From: Nymphaea colorata
Lineage: Eukaryota > Streptophyta > Magnoliopsida > Nymphaeales > Nymphaeaceae
NCBI RefSeq assembly: GCF_008831285.2
Contig: NC_045146.1
Coordinates: 2,072,001 to 2,136,000 of the forward strand
Direction: 5' to 3'
DNA: 64,000 nucleotides
In this document: in pieces, positions 62,190 to 64,000 of the stretch
Layout: each line of letters opens with the position of its first letter
Position numbering within the stretch: position 1 is the stretch's first letter
The notes under the pieces: model-generated
The model's input: the letters and a program-made list of their open reading frames with translations, nothing else
Told to the model about the DNA's origin: nothing
Database searches by the model: none
Made by a program: the position numbers and the translations under genes

Positions 62190-62973
62190 CCGATCAACTT
62201 TAGTTAGTGGAGAAAGTCTGGCAGGAAAAACAGAGGCTGCAAAACTGATAATGAAGTATCTCACTTATGTGGGTGGTCATGCAGTTGACGATTATGGTAT
62301 AATTGAGCAGCAAATTCTAAGTCAGACTAATCTTCTCTTTCTTATATTATGAGTATTGCATTAGTTGAGCATATGATTGTTGCTTTTATTAATTAACTTA
62401 AAGCTCTTTATTCACACTCAAATTCCCTGTTACAGGCATTTGGTAATGCAAGAACTAACGAGAATGACTTCAAGGTGAACTGTGCATCTTTGTCATATAA
62501 CTTTTTCCTCTCTTTCTCTCTCTTGCTCTCTCTTTTAGCTTTTCCTTCTTTCTTCTTTTCTTGGTTGTGTCTCACTACTATCTGATAAGGGTCATTCATA
62601 GGCATATAATGTTGACTGAGTTGGAGGTAGTACTTGGCTTTCCTTTCAATCAATTTTTCATCTAAGCTTCATAATTTTAGCTTTCTTTTTAGTATATCAC
62701 ACGTAATAACCTTTCATGTCTTCCAAATTTTCTTTTGATTTTGTATTAACAATGAACTGGAACTGTCAAATTGTAGATCCTTTTTTTCTTGAGTTTTCAT
62801 GCTTGCATTTATTAGTTGAATTTTCACAAAATTTTTCACTAAATTTCTTCTATGCAGTCATTTTTGGAAATTTTGTTGAGATCCAATTGGAAAAAAGTGG
62901 CCGAGTTTCTTGCACTGAAAACCTACTTCTTGGAGCAATAGCGGGTGGTTACCAATTGTGTGCTTCTACAAAG
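62190..62973 (+). pseudogene. Myosin motor-domain fragment (class XI-like), decayed
   Basis: Exon-like piece 1 (from 62194) reads STLVSGESLAGKTEAAKLIM, then KYLTYVGG and IEQQIL: the myosin P-loop (normally GESGAGKTE) and following blocks, with IEQQIL pointing to plant class XI. Piece 2 (62436-62474) reads AFGNART..NDF between an AG acceptor and a GT donor. Piece 3 (62858-62973) reads FGNFVEIQLEKSGRVS, after which the frame slips by one: KTYFLEQ-stop-RVV corresponds to the TYLLERSRVV block, and YQLCAS follows after a deletion. Missing residues, a stop and a frameshift show a pseudogene. No other myosin exons were found within the window. Confidence 0.78.
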
Positions 62974-64000
62974 GTACTATTTGCATGTGCTGTGTTACTA
63001 ATCTACTTTTGCAGGAAGAATGGTAGATTATTAAAAGATGTATTTAAATTTGTTTTAGAAGGTCACATATGAATGAGTCTCAAATTTTGAATATCATTCA
63101 TTCACTGAATAGTAGAAGTGGACTACGAGTGATAAGTGGTATCAAAATTTTGATGTTTCTTGTTTTGCACATGCAATGCTCATAAGCCTACAAATATTTG
63201 CTGCTATGATGATTGTCATGAGAAGCTTTTTGTGTACTATATGGATCATCATTTTGCCTACCTTCCCTGTGTATGCCTGCAAGTTTTATGTGTGGTTTTC
63301 ACCGTGCAACAATTTGATATAGTTGCACATTCTATTATGATACTCTGTTTTGCTGATTATTCTCTGCATAAGTAAATCTTTTTTCTTTTTTCTACGCCTT
63401 GTTATGTTTTTTAAAGTCACTAATAGGAAAAGAGCTTTTCCTGCATGCTTTTTATGAAATTTATTTCTTTTTACTGATTGCTTTGTGACTTGTGGGTACA
63501 AGTTGTATTGTAAGTCATGTGAATGTCTAGGTTAAGCCCTTACTGATCAAGATTTATTATATTCATTTGATTTTATAAGACTGAGGTAGCCATGTTTCTA
63601 AGGTGGACTTGTGTTCTTGTATCTAGGTGGAATTTAACTAGTGCAAAAGCATGTTTGTTCTTGTTGAGTTGATTTACTTTCAGGTTATGCTTCTGTGATC
63701 CACGATGAGCATGTGTTTCTGCCTCTGTCTTTCACCAGTCTCATTCAAACAAGGTTTAGGAATATCTACAAGCACAAGGTAACAAGGGAAATCTGTAACA
63801 CAAAATTATGTTGAGGATAGATATGACCTTCTGCCAACATGTAATTATTCTTTCTTTCTCTCTGGTTTTTGCGTAAATTGACCTATATATTCTACAAATC
63901 AAGGCACTCGTATAGATCCTGAAAGCCAAAACAATGGAGCATTAAAATTTCATAAATGAAAACCAAACTGCCCAACCACGTTTGATAAAAAAAAATTGCA
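62974..64000. other. Intergenic DNA, nothing recognised
   Basis: No further myosin exons and no other conserved coding block were found up to the end of the window. Confidence 0.4.

Overview
The window is nuclear DNA from a flowering plant. Its genes have many small exons with GT-AG introns, and it holds an EGY-type chloroplast protease homologue, a PTI1-like receptor-like cytoplasmic kinase, a plant-type nucleotide-sugar transporter and a FLOWERING LOCUS T (FT)-like gene. Between them lie many transposon remnants and long (TA)n, (CT)n and (CA)n microsatellites. The species cannot be named from the sequence. Coordinates below were read by eye from conserved protein blocks and splice consensus. 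Exon edges in the intact genes should be accurate to the base; transposon borders are approximate unless a target-site duplication is named.

Gene-dense left part (1-17.6 kb). The last six exons of a CMP-sialic acid / UDP-galactose transporter-like gene run rightward and end at 3620. Converging on it from the right is a complete six-exon EGY3-like gene (9475 to 6011, minus strand), a plastid S2P-type protease homologue; its first intron appears to use a GC donor. Next, also on the minus strand, is a complete seven-coding-exon PTI1-like protein kinase (16019 to 11937) with a probable intron-containing 5' leader reaching about 17.5 kb.

Transposon-rich middle (17.6-37 kb). There is no intact gene. 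It holds Tourist-like and hAT-like MITEs (one family with 8-bp target-site duplications), a 222-bp near-perfect palindrome, a LINE ORF2 tail, an LTR-like promoter region with a 55-bp tandem repeat just upstream of a TATA box, and a decayed hAT transposase.

FT neighbourhood (37-57.3 kb). One apparently intact FT-like gene (50244-51941, plus strand, exons of 204/62/41/227 nt) is surrounded by at least four broken copies on the opposite strand: at 38.97-40.18, 44.56-44.72, 45.18-46.69 and 56.91-57.12 kb. Blocks of flanking DNA are duplicated along with them. The last broken copy belongs to a large imperfect inverted repeat (about 51.7-53.6 kb against 54.7-57.1 kb) whose outer ends are FT exon 4, so read-through from the intact gene could fold into a long hairpin. 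The intact protein keeps the PEBP fold motifs, the FT-type tyrosine and the 14-3-3 contact residues, but is altered at two positions reported as critical for FT-type activity. This cluster is the most interesting part of the window.

Right end (57.4-64 kb). No intact gene is seen. There is a Ty1/copia integrase relic on the minus strand, a MITE with long terminal inverted repeats, and a decayed fragment of a class XI-like myosin motor domain on the plus strand.
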